Part shown: positions 20,571-32,426 of the stretch, in pieces
Layout: each line of letters begins with the position of its first letter
Position numbering within the stretch: the stretch's first letter is position 1
Source: Candidatus Absconditabacterales bacterium
GTDB lineage: Bacteria; Patescibacteriota; Gracilibacteria; Absconditabacterales; Absconditicoccaceae
DNA length: 64,000 nt
Direction of reading: 5' to 3'
Assembly: GCA_937923605.1 (NCBI GenBank)
Contig: CALDTY010000009.1
Span: forward strand, 1 to 64,000
Program-made: the position numbers and the translations under genes
Notes under the pieces: model-generated
Databases searched by the model: none
The model's input: the letters and a program-made list of their open reading frames with translations, nothing else
Told to the model about the DNA's origin: nothing

Positions 20571-21284
20571 ATGAGACCCAATCTTTATGATTATCTAAAA
20601 ATAGTAGCAATCGTAACTATGATCATCGATCATATATGATTTTTCTTATATCCTGATATGGAAATTCTGCGCCTTATAGGTCGTACAGCGTTTCCTTTAT
20701 TTCTTTTTCTTGTGTGATGGAATCATAAATATTGATTCAATAGCAAATTATGGTTCCGATGAATTATCTTACAAGTATTTGTTCGGTATTGATATTGGCA
20801 AGGATATACAGAAATTTTATATCTAAATATATTGTTAGCAATATGATTAACAAGAGTCCTCTTGAGTCGGATAAACACACAACAAAATAGGCTCTTAGAA
20901 TTTATAATATTTTTCTTAGCGTTTATATACGCGTCTCAAACTCAACATTTATTGGATTATTGAACTATAAGTGTCATCTTTTGATTACTTTGATACTGGG
21001 TTAGAGATTGGTGAATTTCTTTTAAAAGTTATTTACTTATCATTTTTTCGGTCATCTTTCATTTATTGTTTATGTTGGATTTTTATTGATTCCATTCATC
21101 ATGATGGTGGTTATTGATATTAATTTGATGCTTATTGGTGATTTCTATGAGTTGAATGTCAGTAAAAAATTATTCAATGAAAGTAATGCCACTATTGGAT
21201 TCCTTAATACTACGACTATCTAGGCATTCATTGGAAATATATGTCACACATGTGATTATTATAGTGTCACTCAGTTTTATCTAA
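20571..21284 (+). CDS. TraX-family membrane protein
   Basis: 237 residues, about eight membrane segments. The N-terminus LKIVAIVTMIIDHIGFFLYP and LRLIGRTAFPLFLFLVG match TraX/acyltransferase-like proteins. F-plasmid TraX acetylates pilin, but most chromosomal homologues have no known target. A catalytic role is not clear from the sequence. First gene of a run of plus-strand genes to 28.4 kb. Confidence 0.8.
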
Positions 21285-21340
21285 TGTTATGTATTGAGCT
21301 ATAGTTTAAGTGAAATATAGTAATTAGTACTACTTTTTAT

Positions 21341-21703
21341 ATGGAATTAATTACTATGTTTATTTATTTGAAAAACGAACAGGAAATTTTAACTCAAGAA
21401 CTAGAGTATCAAAATTGGCGACTTATATTTAAACATTCAGACTCATGTCCAATATCTAGAGGTGCCTTGTCTGAAGTTGAGTTATTTAATCATAAATTTT
21501 CTAACGTACCAATTTTATATCTTGAGGTAAAATCTCAAAGAGCTTTAAGTAATCGAATAGAAAGTACTTATAAAGTGCTGCATGAGTCTCCACAGGTATT
21601 ATTATTTAAGTGAAATAAGTTAAAGCAATCACATAGTCATTGATCAATTACTAATAAATGGCTCTCACATGTTGTAAACTGAGGATATAATGATAAATCA
21701 TAA
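21341..21703 (+). CDS. YtxJ-like monothiol thioredoxin-fold protein
   Basis: 120 residues. FKHSDSCPISRGAL matches the YtxJ signature HSxxCPIS with a single active-site Cys; HESPQVLLFKGNKL and SHSHWSIT also match. In Firmicutes and Bacteroidota the family is a bacillithiol-system bacilliredoxin-like protein. Whether this organism has bacillithiol is unknown. The TGA glycine in LLFKGN confirms local coding. Confidence 0.85.
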
Positions 21704-21761
21704 CTGTTGTTAAAAATGAATTTAGTATTTTATTCTTACACTAAAACTGTAATCTCATCAC

Positions 21762-22610
21762 ATGAAGAAAAAAAGTGTAAGATCAAAAGCACCATTAAAA
21801 ACAGTTGTCTTATGTAGCCGTGGGCATCTGTGAAGTATTATAGTGCTTAACCAGCTTATGAAAATGAAATGTTATGATGTAACTACTGTTGTGAGAGCAC
21901 AGAAAGTACAGTTTACACGTAAATGAATAAATAGAGTCAAAAGACAAACTGAGAAAACATGAATACTATTTATGGCAATGCTAGTTCTACAACAATTTGT
22001 TCAGGAGATTTTTTTCTTGATTCCGTTCTGAAGAAAGACTAAAAAGATAACAGAATTGTCAGAACAACATAAATTTAAAATTCATGATACTGATAGTATA
22101 AATAATAAAGAAACTGAAGAAATTCTTAAAGAAATAAATCCTGATATAATCATTTCAGCATACTTTCCACAAATCTTGAAGCCAAGAATATTAAAGATTC
22201 CATCTCGTTGAGTATTGAATATCCATCCTTGATTAATCCCTTCATATAAATGAGTTATGGCTTATTTTTGGGCTCTTAAAAATAATGCTAAAAAAGCTTG
22301 AGTATCTATTCATTGGATGGATGAATGAATTGACACATGACCAATTATTGGAATGAGATCATTTAGAGTTTCCCCTAGAATGTCTCAAGATAAAGTAATG
22401 ATTAAGACAGCGAAAATTTGATCAATCTTATTAAGACGTATCTGATACAAGCTTCGAAGATGACAAGAAGTTAAAGTTATATCTGTTTCTCAAAAAAATG
22501 TTTGATATTATTCATTGCCTAGTGACCAGCAATTTCGTGAATACCGAAATGTTCGTTCGTTTTTCAGTTTTAGGACTCTTCTAAAAACAATTCTATGAAT
22601 TTCTAAATAA
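21762..22610 (+). CDS. Formyltransferase-family enzyme
   Basis: 282 residues. The core matches the formyl transferase fold of Fmt/PurN: NPDIIISAYFPQILKPRIL, GVLNIHPGLIPSYKGVMAYFWAL (the N-x-HPG motif), then GVSIHWMDEGIDTGPIIG. It uses N10-formyltetrahydrofolate in known members; the acceptor here is unknown. N- and C-terminal regions differ from Met-tRNA formyltransferase, so a sugar or peptide-linked substrate is possible. Confidence 0.82.
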
Positions 22611-22627
22611 ACATTTGTTTTTTATAA

Positions 22628-23200
22628 ATGATGGTGCAATTTGAAATCCTTACGCTGTTTTTGTACATTCTGCTTTGAATAATCTTATTAGCGTTATTGG
22701 TAGGTTTATTTTTTTGAATCAAGTATATTTATGCAATAGTGAATTGATACGCTGTGCCAAATGTTACTTCTCCACAATACGTCGTAGATTCACTTTTAGA
22801 AAATTGTATTCTTACAAAGGATAGTGTCTTCATTGATTTATGATGTGGAGAATGAGATGTATTATTTTATATGAACAAAATCTATCCTGAAGCGACATAT
22901 ATCTGATATGAATCTAACACTATTCCATATCAGATAGCAAGAAAAAAGAATGCTGAAAATGAAGTTAACATAATGAAGAACGATTTTTTTTCGCAAGATA
23001 TTTCAACATCAACGCATATATATTGCTACCTCATGCCTCATTTAATGAAGAATGTTTGGGAATTAATTAGTTGACAATGTAAGCCTTGAACCCAAATATT
23101 TGTTAATGCATTTCCTTTTCCTGAACTAACACCAGAAAAGATAATTGATTTATGAAAAAACTGATCTTTTTCTAGAACCTTATATCATTACGTTTTATAA
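22628..23200 (+). CDS. Membrane-anchored SAM-dependent methyltransferase
   Basis: 190 residues. One N-terminal membrane helix (residues ~6-32), then a class I methyltransferase: VFIDLGCGEGDVLFYM is motif I, followed by IGYESNTIPYQIARKK with the acidic ribose ligand. Resembles small mitochondrial/bacterial lysine methyltransferases (FAM173-like) in this layout, but the substrate is not clear. Start could be either of two adjacent ATGs. Overlaps no neighbour. Confidence 0.8.
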
Positions 23201-23232
23201 TAATATTGACCATTTTTGTTTAAGACTGACAT

Positions 23233-23553
23233 ATGTACAATTTACTAATCATGTTGTTGTTGTTGAATAGTTTGGCTCATATAGTTCAAGCATTTCAAGC
23301 AATCAAAAATTTTAATCAAGAAATTACCCCTTTACTAATATTTTCAATAGTTGCGCTGTCTTTGGCATTGTGATTATTTTTACGTTTACCATATGCATTA
23401 TACATTACTCTGTGATTAATGTTGATAGGATGAATTTGAAGTTGAAATCAAATACTAAGATTAGATAATGGCTGATGTTTAAATTGGGGGATTGTAATTC
23501 TAAATGTTATAATAGTCATTTTATGCATTATGTTATTATTTGTCTGAATATAA
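23233..23553 (+). CDS. Small membrane protein of unknown function
   Basis: 106 residues with about four hydrophobic helices and little else. TGA glycines occur in conserved-looking turns (LALGLFLRLPYAL, GGIGSGNQ). It lies 32 bases after the methyltransferase gene and 27 bases before the AEC permease gene, so it is probably part of the same transcript. No family recognised. Confidence 0.7.
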
Positions 23554-23580
23554 TTTTTATATATTAAAGAAATACTGAAT

Positions 23581-24501
23581 ATGGATGTCTTTATGAATCT
23601 ATTTCGAAAACTAATCCCATTATATATTTTAATTTTGATTTGATATTTATCCGCAAAATATCTAAATGCTCAAAAGAAAACTATTGCATCCTTATTAATT
23701 TATGTCATAACACCAGTCATCGTATTTTACTGAACGTATATCGCAACTCTTGATGCAGCAAATTTAACATTACCATTAATGTTTTTCATCCTCTGTTCAC
23801 TTATGGCGTTAATCTTTCTATTCATTTGAAATAAAGTTTACGGTGATGATTCTACAAAAAATATTTTAGCATTTGCTTCAGGAACGTGAAATACTGGCTA
23901 TTTCTGACTACCAGTAATACTCATGTTGTATGGTGAACAAGCATTTTCTATAGCTGTTCTTTCAGCTTTGTGATTTACATTATTTGAAAACACAGTTGGT
24001 TTCTTTATGACAGCAAAATGAAGTCATTCATTACAAGAAAGTTTTTGGAAGGTAATAAAACTGCCAACTATATATGCATTTATTATTTGATTAATGCTAA
24101 ATTATTTCCAAATAGGGTTGTCTGATCTTATCGTTAATACAATACAACAATTTAAATGAGCATATACATTGCTTTGAATGATGATTATTGGAATGTGATT
24201 ATATTGAGTCTCATTAAAAACAATTGACTATAAATTCATAGGAATCACTTTTTTAGCAAAGTTCGCTATTCGGCCTATATTAATTTTATGATTAGTGTAC
24301 CTAGATAGTAATTATGTTCATTTTTTCGATTCATGAATGTATGAAGTTATGTTACTATTATGAGTTGTTCCACTTGCAGCAAATACGGTTGCAGTAGCAA
24401 CTGAATTAGATGTACAACCAGCGAAGGCATCTATAGCAGTTTTATTGAGTACTTTATTTGCATTATTTTTTATTCCTTTGGTAATGTCGTTTCTGTCTTA
24501 G
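23581..24501 (+). CDS. AEC (auxin efflux carrier) family permease
   Basis: 306 residues, about ten membrane segments in two halves. ILIGYLSAKYLN near the N-terminus, FASGTGNTGYFGLP around residues 99-112 (family GNTGxLGLP crossover) and PLAANTVAVATELDVQPAKAS near the C-terminus are typical. Bacterial AEC carriers export or import malate, malonate and other small carboxylates. An organic-acid role would fit the ATP-citrate lyase genes at 36.7 kb, but this is inference. Confidence 0.85.
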
Positions 24502-24610
24502 CTTCTGATTCACATTCTGCAATAGTTTTCTTGCATTAATCGCTTCGCAAAAAAAGACTTGCGAAATCTTTTTAGTTTCTTATTATCTTCAGTACTTTAT
24601 TTTTTGATTA

Positions 24611-25231
24611 ATGAGGATGTCAAAAATAGATACTTCATATCAGCTTCTTCTAGACTATTTAAGAGAAAATGAGGAAAGAGAAGGGGTGACTGTTACACAA
24701 ATTCAAAAAAGTCTCTGATTCGATCATCACCAAAAAGTAACTCATAGACTTAAAAATCTAGAGAAATGGTGATATATAAGAAAGAATATACAAACTGGAT
24801 CATTTAAGGTGTTTGATGTTCCAGTGACAAATACTGTGGATCTTCCTGTTTATTGATCAGCCTTGTGCTGACATAAATGAAGTGCTGTAGTCCAGGAGTA
24901 TCCTGAAGAAACAATGACATTTCCTACTTCAATAATTTGATGATGAGATTCATGAGATTATAGTGATTATTTTTTTGTAAAAGCGAAATGAGATTCTATG
25001 AATCCTTATATTGAAGATTGAGATTTAGTATTGATCAAAAAATATTCACTGGGATGGGAGCTAGATAGAAAAGTACTAGTAGTACATAATGATAAATTAA
25101 AAGTAAAAATTGTGCAAAGAAACAACGATTCATATTTTCTTTTTTCTTCAAATGCAGAAAAATTAGAAATACTAAATACTGATGAAGTTAGTGTTATTTG
25201 ATACGTAGCAAAAGTAATTAAGGATCTATAG
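24611..25231 (+). CDS. lexA: LexA-like repressor with S24 autoprotease domain
   Basis: 206 residues. N-terminal winged-helix domain (TVTQIQKSLGFDHHQKVTHRLKNLEKWGYI), then an S24 peptidase domain: FFVKAKGDSMNPYIEDGDLVLI with catalytic S129, and the lysine segment DKLKVKIVQ (K164/K166). The candidate cleavage hinge, SALCGHKG, contains C-G rather than the classical A-G. LexA controls the SOS response. It could also be another S24 regulator; no operator was identified. Confidence 0.8.
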
Positions 25232-25331
25232 ACAATAAATTATATATACTTTTAAGGAAAAAGCAGAGAAAATCTTGTCATAACTAATATTTCTACTCGT
25301 AGTTAGATGTATATTTGTTATAGTATCTTTC

Positions 25332-26468
25332 ATGAAATATATCTATTGAACTATAGTTTTTATTATAAATATCTTGTCATTTGGGTTTGCACAAACTTGA
25401 AATATTGTTTCAAGTTGAACAATTGTACTTGATTGATGATGAGACCAAGAGTTGAGTCATTTGGATAAAATCAAAAAGAATTGAAACATTGTAGGGGACA
25501 ATCAAGTGGTCATTGACACTAAAGATTCAAAAAGTCAGGAAGATAAAGAACCTGTTGCAACTGATCAACTGCCTTTGGAGCTTGAAGCAAAAGTCTTGCT
25601 AGAGGATGTTGCTAAAATTCCCATTATCGATCATGAGATTGTTCCTTTGATATTGCAGGAGGTAATTGAAGAAATCGAATACTGTGAAGATGGCTCTGAG
25701 AAGCAAGAAATGTGAGTTGACTGTGATGATTGAGATATCTACACCAAAAATGATATAATTTCTGATGACTGATGTACATGTTTATGAGTTGTACCTCCAA
25801 TAACTGTCATAAATAACCCTAATTGAATTTCATATAATGAAGAAGGTCTTGCTATATTGAATAGTGTTCGTTCTATTGATGTTGCATGATGATGAGCTCC
25901 TTATTGTTCTATGATTGCAAGATTGAACTTAAAACAATTCTATCCAAGTATGAAGTACGTAAGTTGACTTGGATCACCAAATCTTATTTCAATGGGAGAT
26001 GCCGTAACACTTATAAAAGCTGGTCAAAAAAATTGAAAGTTGACTCAAATTCTAACTAGAGATCTGCAAAGCACTTTAGATAATTCTTGAGAAGATGTCG
26101 TGGATATCTATTTATATACAGAACTCTGATTGGAAAATAGTGAAAAACGATACTTGCAATGACATAGGTCAGTTGCATTTAAGGCAAGTGACTTAAGACG
26201 GTATATTTTAGATCCTCTTAGATGATCTACTACAACAAAACCACAAGTTTTACGTGATTACATATATCATTATTCAAATAAGAGTTCCCAATTTTATGTG
26301 TATACAGAATTAACTAATACAGAAACTATATTTACGTCTCAAGATGAAGGATTATTAATAGATGCTGCTTGTGAAATAAAAGTACATGAATCAAGATTAA
26401 TGAGTCATGAATTAAGTTTATTTCAATCAGAACAAGTCTGTTTCGATATATTAGAAGTGTGTTGATAG
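25332..26468 (+). CDS. Large secreted protein of unknown function
   Basis: 378 residues. Signal peptide (IVFIINILSFGFAQ), short glycine-rich segment, an acidic linker (~55-130), an EDGSEKQEM-GVDCDDGDIYTKND segment resembling calcium-binding or Cys-rich repeats, then a C-terminal globular region (residues ~165-375) with YCSMIARLNLKQFYPSMKYVSG and LTRDLQSTLDNSGEDVVDIYLYTELG. A TATAGT box lies 7 bases before the ATG. No family recognised. Confidence 0.7.
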
Positions 26469-26526
26469 TACTCTAAATTCTAATTTTCTAGTTATTAAAT
26501 TAGGTCGATATTCATACTATGTGATC

Positions 26527-26913
26527 ATGAAATTAGCTAGAGTACTTACTAGTTATATAGTTATATTTGTGTATGTATTTTTTTCGCAGTTTGTGATTAA
26601 GGCATGGGCAACTACAGACGAGTCAGTCATTTGATCTGATGATTTTTGTGTAATAAAAAAGTTAGACACATACGATGGAAAATACTCTTGTCGAGAAAAA
26701 CATAATATTGCAGTTTTTGATCAAGTATACGCATGAGAGGTTCCACTAAAATCTTATATCCACAACATAAGACCAGAATGAAAAGTTCATCATGTCGATG
26801 TTGTTAATATAAAAACAAATTATAAATATACTCATCCACCTCCACCAATTGAGAATATCTGAAATATAAATTTCATATATACGTTTATCTGAATAATTCT
26901 ATTGTTGGTTTAA
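26527..26913 (+). CDS. Small exported protein with C-terminal membrane helix
   Basis: 128 residues: N-terminal signal or anchor (residues ~5-25), hydrophilic middle with two cysteines (DFCVIKK, YSCREKH), a short proline motif HPPPPIEN, and a C-terminal hydrophobic helix (INFIYTFIGIILLLV). Consistent with a bitopic envelope protein exposing ~75 residues outside. Same strand and style as its neighbours. No family recognised. Confidence 0.65.
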
Positions 26914-26966
26914 GATATATAAAAATAATATTAGAAGACTTCTTTTATAATTTTTATGTATGTAAA

Positions 26967-27716
26967 ATGATTAATAAAATAGGATTAGTGTGTTTGATTT
27001 CGAGTACCTTAGTATTGGCATGATGTAATTCTTGATCTAATTCAGCTTCTGCGCCAAATCCTACTCCAGTAGTTGAGAAAGTAGCACAAGTAACATGATA
27101 TCAACCATATAAATTAGCATCAGTAGAAAAAGCAATAGAAGAAGGAAAGAAAACAGCAGTATTTTTTCATGGAGCAACATGTGGAAGCTGTGCGAAACTA
27201 GATGCAAATATAAAGAAAAATGTAAGTAAGATCCCATGAGATGTAGCAATATTCAACGCAGATTGGGATGAAAATCAAGATTTGGCAGTAGAGTACGGCG
27301 TAGATAAGTACCATACAGTAACAATGGTAACAAACGGAAAAAAGAATGTAAAAGGACTGTTTGAATTAGATGATCTATTAAGTGAGTTAGACTGAGTAAA
27401 TCAAGTGAATAATAATGGAGTATACGCAAAGTATGATGTAGTTTCTTTTGATAAAGCTGTTGAAGAAGGAAAAAAAGTTGCAGTATTTTTTCATGGAGCA
27501 ACATGTGGAAGCTGTGCGAAACTAGATGCAAATATAAAGGAAAATGTAAGTAAGATCCCATGAGATGTAGCAATATTCAATGCAGATTGGGATGAAAATC
27601 AAGATTTGGCAGTAGAGTACGGCGTAGATAAGTACCATACAGTAACAATGATAACAAATGGTAAGAAAAATGTAAAATGACTATTTGAATTAAATGATTT
27701 AGTGAAAAGTTTATAA
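26967..27716 (+). CDS. Lipoprotein with two tandem thioredoxin-like domains (CGSC)
   Basis: 249 residues. Lipoprotein signal with lipobox VLAGC (about residue 19). Two thioredoxin-fold domains, each with AVFFHGATCGSCAKLDANIK, then FNADWDENQDLAVEYGVDKYHTVTM. The domains are about 108 codons apart and nearly identical, from a recent internal duplication. A single-domain paralogue is at 5304. Anchored thiol oxidoreductases of this type may fold or repair secreted disulfide proteins such as the NTR/Kazal protein. Terminator 19 bases downstream. Confidence 0.88.
27156..27660 (+). repeat. Near-identical ~181-bp direct repeats (27156-27336 and 27480-27660)
   Basis: The two copies are offset by exactly 324 bases (108 codons) and differ at only about four positions that I can see (AAGAAA/AAGGAA, AAC/AAT, GTA/ATA, AAC/AAT). 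They lie in frame within the thioredoxin lipoprotein gene, so recombination between them would remove or add one full domain unit. Confidence 0.9.
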
Positions 27717-27734
27717 TAATTGGTTCATATTAAT

Positions 27735-27762
27735 AAAACGAGACTTAGGTCTCGTTTTTTTT
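27735..27762 (+). terminator. Intrinsic terminator
   Basis: AAAACGAGAC / GTCTCGTTTT with TTAG loop and T8. Confidence 0.9.
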
Positions 27763-27877
27763 GTTCTAAATGTTTTTTTAAAGAAAGTCAAACTTATGTA
27801 AAAATTACAAGCCTGTAATTTTGCTTAGAATCACAATTCAATATACTTAATACAATGTGTTTATTTTATTAATTGTC

Positions 27878-28429
27878 ATGAAAAAAATAGAAAATTGATT
27901 TTGATCGCTATTGAAAATGTGACGAAGTAAAATTCGATCACTTTCAATTGATTGAAGAATTTCAAGATGACAACTCTGGATTAGTGATATGATTCTAAGA
28001 TTTTTTCTAACTTTGGTTTTTTTTATAGATATGGTACTATTTAAAATGCCAATTCTAGTCTTTGTTATATTGTTGATGGTGATAATTAAAACTATATTTC
28101 TTTTGGTACAAAGAATGAATGATTTAGATTTTTCTCCAAATCGATTACTTGCTGCACTTTGATTAATTATTTTTGCCTTAATATTTCAAAATATATATAC
28201 AACTATCTTTCTAATAATATTTGTAGTTCTATTTCAAATAACATTATATGCTGTAGTTGGAACCGACTGATCAAATCAGAATGGTGAAGATCCACTAAAA
28301 TCTCAACCTAAGACAAATGAAAAATACTATATGATTGTATGATTTCTGTTATTTTTAATCCTATTCATAGGAAGTATAATTACTTTTTTCTTATGATGAC
28401 TTGAATTAATTTGATTTTGATGAAACTAA
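27878..28429 (+). CDS. Membrane protein of unknown function
   Basis: 183 residues. A basic N-terminus (LLKMGRSKIRSLSIDGRISRG) precedes about four membrane helices (residues ~36-55, 57-75, 92-128, 158-178), with a hydrophilic loop GTDGSNQNGEDPLKSQPKTN between helices 3 and 4 and a glycine-rich end (LGGLELIGFGGN). Its 3' end overlaps the convergent GIY-YIG gene by 24 bases. No family recognised. Confidence 0.7.
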
Positions 28430-28657
28430 TAATTCTTTTTTTCTCTTATCAAACTGTTTAATTTCTCTTTCACGTATTGAAGCTTCAGATCTGTTGGAAG
28501 CCATTTCTGAGTATTCTAAAGTGACTGGACGTCTTGATTTAGTATAGTTTGCTCCCAATTTTGATGTATTGTGTTCTATGATTCTTCTATCGATATCTTT
28601 TGTGATTCAAGTGTATAAGCTGTTGTCAGAACATCTAAGAATGTAAACAGTTCGCAT
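28406..28657 (-). CDS. GIY-YIG nuclease-domain protein (UPF0213-like)
   Basis: 83 residues. VYILRCSDNSLYTGITKDIDRR fits the GIY-YIG core (YxL...YTGIT) with the catalytic R in DIDRR, and ANYTKSRRPVTLEYSE with the catalytic E. The C-terminal REREIKQFDKRKKELL is typical of the short YhbQ-like group. Members are structure-specific or general endonucleases of uncertain role. It starts one base after the stop of the upstream thioredoxin gene, so they form an operon. Confidence 0.88.
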
Positions 28658-28658
28658 A

Positions 28659-29021
28659 TTATAAATTTGATATATCATAAAGAGGATTATCATCTACATC
28701 TTGCTTTGCAACATAATTATTTCGATAAGTAATTGATTCTAGGTAGTGGTCTGATTTTTTTTCTCAGACAATTCTTTCAACTTCTTTTCAATCTTTAAAA
28801 ATGAGCACAGTAGGAAAACAGAAAATAGAGTATTTCTCTATTAGTAAACTTTCATTTCATGAATCTACTTTTCAAATAAGTACATCCTTGCAAAGGAGTT
28901 CAATTTTAGATAAAGTTTTTTCTAGTGATTTGCAGGGTTCACATCGGTCAGTAGCAAAATCAATCAAGCAAAGTCATGACTGTATGAATCAATCAAATGT
29001 TGATGTTGATAGATTTTTCAT
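28659..29021 (-). CDS. Thioredoxin-like protein (WCEPC active site)
   Basis: 120 residues. Active site TD-W-CEPCKSLEKTL around residues 28-40, with the tryptophan CGA. FCFPTVLIFKDGKEVERIVG has the cis-proline of thioredoxins. The end (residues ~95-120) is a hydrophilic tail not seen in TrxA. Cytoplasmic, no signal. Co-transcribed with the GIY-YIG gene. Confidence 0.85.
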
Positions 29022-29157
29022 GATCTTATAATACTGAATTTACTATTATTTTTTAGTGAAAAAAGAAAAAAAGGTTCTATCCCAGCTAGTATTTTTTTTC
29101 TATATCACTACATATTAAGTATGTAAAACTTGATTTATGTGTTAAAGAAAGTTATTT

Positions 29158-30780
29158 ATGAAATACATAGTAGTTACGGGTTGAGTAATGTCAGGAACTG
29201 GAAAATGAATTGTTTCAGCTTCTTTGTGAAGCCTTCTAAAAAATAGTTGATATTGAGTTGAGATTATTAAATGTGATCCTTACATCCAAATTGATGCGTG
29301 AACAATGTCTCCATATGAACATTGAGAAGTTTTTGTGACTCATGACTGATGAGAGGTTGATCTTGATTTTTGACATTATGAAAGATTTTTAGATCAACAA
29401 GTTATGTTTGAAAATAGTATTACTACCTGACAAATATATCAGTCTGTAATTCATAAAGAAAGAAAATGAGAGTATTTGTGACAAACAGTTCAGGTGATTC
29501 CACATATTGTTGATGAAGTGAAATTAAGAATTGAAACGGTTGCAAATAAGCTTGAAGATCATCGATGAAGTTGAGCAATAGTTATTATAGAGATTTGAGG
29601 AACAGTATGAGATATAGAATGACCGCATTTTACAGAAGCTGTAAGACAACTTGATTTGGATTCAAATAATATAGTACAATTTGTGCATGTTGCGCCTTTA
29701 GTACGTCATTCATATAATAGTGAAGTTAAGACAAAACCATTACAGCATAGTATACAAAAACTTAGAGAGATATGAATCATTCCTGATTTTGTTGTTATGA
29801 GAACTCCAAATGATGTTTCAAGTGTTCCTTCAGACAAAATCTCAATGTTATGTTGAATACCTACAAAACATTGTATTCATTGTCCGGATAGAGAAACAAT
29901 TTATCAAGTGCCAATAGATTTTGAACAACAATGATTTGATAAGTTGATTCAACTTTGATTTAAAATGGAGTATATGGCACCAAGTTTTGATGAATGGAAA
30001 AAGAAAGTTGAAGTATTGCTTGACCCAAAAAAATTAGTAACAGTATGTATTGCTTGAAAGTATACAGAGTTAGAAGATTGTTATTTAAGTGTAGTAGAAG
30101 CTTGTACACATGCATGAGTGCATTTTGATACTAAGGTAAATATTAAACGACTCGATACCGCAGAAGTTGAAAAGAAATGAGAAGAATATATTAGAACGTT
30201 TTTTCAGCAACATAAAATTTGATGAGTAGTAGTGCCTGGTTGATTTTGAGAAAGGGGAGTTGAGTGAATGATTAAAGTTGCAAAATTTGCGAGAGAAAAT
30301 AAAGTTCCATATTTATGAATATGTTTATGATTACAAATTGCAGTTATAGAATATGCAAGAAATGTTCTAGAGTTATCAGATGCACATTCAACTGAGTTTG
30401 ATCAGAATACTAAGCATCCAGTGATAGATTTTATGGAACAGCAAAAAGATATTGATAAAAAATGAGGTACTATGCGTCTGTGACATTATGAAGCAATTCT
30501 TGATCCAGCATCGAGAGTATCAAAGACATATTGATCAAATAAAGTTGTTGATCGTCATAGGCATAGATTTGAGGTAAATCCTGATTATCATGAACGTTTA
30601 TCTCATGCTTGAGATCTAAAGCTATGTTGATGTTCCGCAGATAGAATGTTAGTTGAGTATGTTGAGTACTCAGATCATCCATATTTTGTTGCTACTCAAG
30701 CTCATCCTGAATTTGAATCAGCATTTATGGATCCACAGCCACTATTTAGAGATCTTATAAAGGCATCTATTCAACGATAA
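29158..30780 (+). CDS. pyrG: CTP synthase
   Basis: 540 residues, full length. The N-terminal amidoligase domain has VTGGVMSGTGKGIVSASLG and [22 protein letters not shown]. The C-terminal class I glutaminase has VVPGGFGERG, YLGICLGLQ with C389, and ATQAHPEF with the catalytic His-Glu. It makes CTP from UTP, ATP and glutamine. One variation: the Walker-type loop reads MSGTGKG where most have SSLGKG. The many TGA glycines make this gene one of the clearest proofs of the code. Confidence 0.97.
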
Positions 30781-30802
30781 TATATTTATTCATATATATA
30801 AA

Positions 30803-31393
30803 GTGAAAAAAAGATCGATAATATATTCTTTATTCGTATTGCTGTTTACAGGAATACAATATTTACAAAATTGATGAATTGAGCATTTTACATCTTGATA
30901 TTGAGTTATTCATAAACAAACAATTACATGGGATACGTTTCAGATAATGCCATGAGTTGATAGAAACACTTTTTGTCATGGACTACATAAAGTAGAATCA
31001 AAGCAAGATAATTATCTGGCTTACAATGCTATTACATCAGCTCTAGGAAGGTATCAATTTGTTCCAAAATACTTTTGGGATAGTATACAAACAGTTACTA
31101 AAGCTACTTCGTACTCAGATTTTCTAAATACACCTGAGTATCAAGAACAATTTATGGATTATTATATTGACAGCACTTTACTGCCAGGATTTGAAAAAGT
31201 TATGGCTAACATAAAAGAAAAAGATAAAATTTATACTGATCAAGAAACTTTAGCATTAGTCCACTTTTTGTGAGCTAATTGAGCTATTGAATACATAAGT
31301 ACACAAGTTATGAATGAAAAACAACAAGTATGAAATATAGATGCAAGTAAGTATATAGAAATAGTAAATCAAGCAATGGAAGCATTTAATTAG
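30803..31393 (+). CDS. Lysozyme-like transglycosylase with N-terminal signal
   Basis: 196 residues from a GTG start (no in-frame ATG nearby). A hydrophobic N-terminus (SIIYSLFVLLFTGIQYL) is followed by a lysozyme-fold domain: CHGLHKVESKQDNYLAYN with the probable catalytic Glu, ITSALGRYQFVPKYFW, TPEYQEQFMDYYI, and LALVHFLGANGA. The pattern resembles phage-tail and endolysin muramidase/transglycosylase domains that cleave the glycan strand. One of several wall enzymes in the window. Confidence 0.75.
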
Positions 31394-31446
31394 TCTAGAG
31401 TTTAGCACTTATATAAGTAATCTTTAATTTTCATATATACACTATT

Positions 31447-32418
31447 ATGTCTAGGATTCTCACATGACTTCAAGTAACATCCGATCAGTTTCATATATGA
31501 AATTATTTTTGAGCTGTAAAACCGATCATTACCTCACAAGAGTCAAAAGATGAAGTATTTCTCTTTGTTGCAAATATGCATTCATATAATCAGGTACAGG
31601 ACTGATCAATTAGACAAAATACGTTAAATACATTGAAGCTTTACTTAGCTACTTGAGTAGATCCTGATAAAGTTTTTATCTATAATCAAGCAGATGTTCC
31701 AGGGCATACTCAACTGATGTGGGTGCTGACTTCACTGACCCATATGTGATTTATGGAACGTATGCATGCATATAAAGATAAGAGTTGAAAAATGAAAGCA
31801 AACGAAATTTCTGTAGGACTATTTACCTACCCAATACTAATGGCTGCAGATATATTGTTATATGATGCTACCCATGTTCCGACTTGAAAAGATCAAAAGC
31901 AACATGTCGAATATGCAAGAGATATTGCTTGAAAATTTAATCATATGTATGGAGAAACTTTTGTCCTACCAGAACCTGTAATATCTGAAGATTTAGGTAT
32001 TATACCATGAATTGATTGACGTAAGATGTCTAAATCATACAACAATTATATTTGATTTTTGGATACTGATGATGAATTAGTAAAAAAGATTAAAAAAATT
32101 CCAACTTCAGCAATTTGAATTGAGGAACCAAAAAACCCAGATGAGTGTAATGTCTATAAAATATATACATTATTATTAACCAACGAAGAAGATGCAAAAC
32201 TTAGAGAAAGATATACTGCGTGATGATTATGATTTTGACAAATCAAAGAAGAATTGATTGAAAAGATGATTTCATTTATCAGTCCAATTCGTAAAAGTGT
32301 CACTGAAATAACGGATGAACAAATAATATCTATACTTGCAAACAATTCACCCAAAGCAAATGAAATTGCAAACTCAAAGATTAAGGATGTCTATGAAAAA
32401 GTAGGATTTTTCTTATAG
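31447..32418 (+). CDS. trpS: Tryptophanyl-tRNA synthetase
   Basis: 323 residues, normal bacterial length. [19 protein letters not shown] contains the HIGH-like [14 protein letters not shown] has the KMSKS loop at residues 193-197; [18 protein letters not shown] and HSYNQVQD fit class Ic TrpRS. In this organism it probably also charges the tRNA that reads CGA. Followed 8 bases later by the PriA-like gene. Confidence 0.95.
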
Positions 32419-32426
32419 ACTTGATT

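Noticed and set aside
27061-27573. Leucine/histidine-rich minus-strand ORFs present in two similar copies
   Set aside because: Shadow of the duplicated thioredoxin lipoprotein gene on the other strand.
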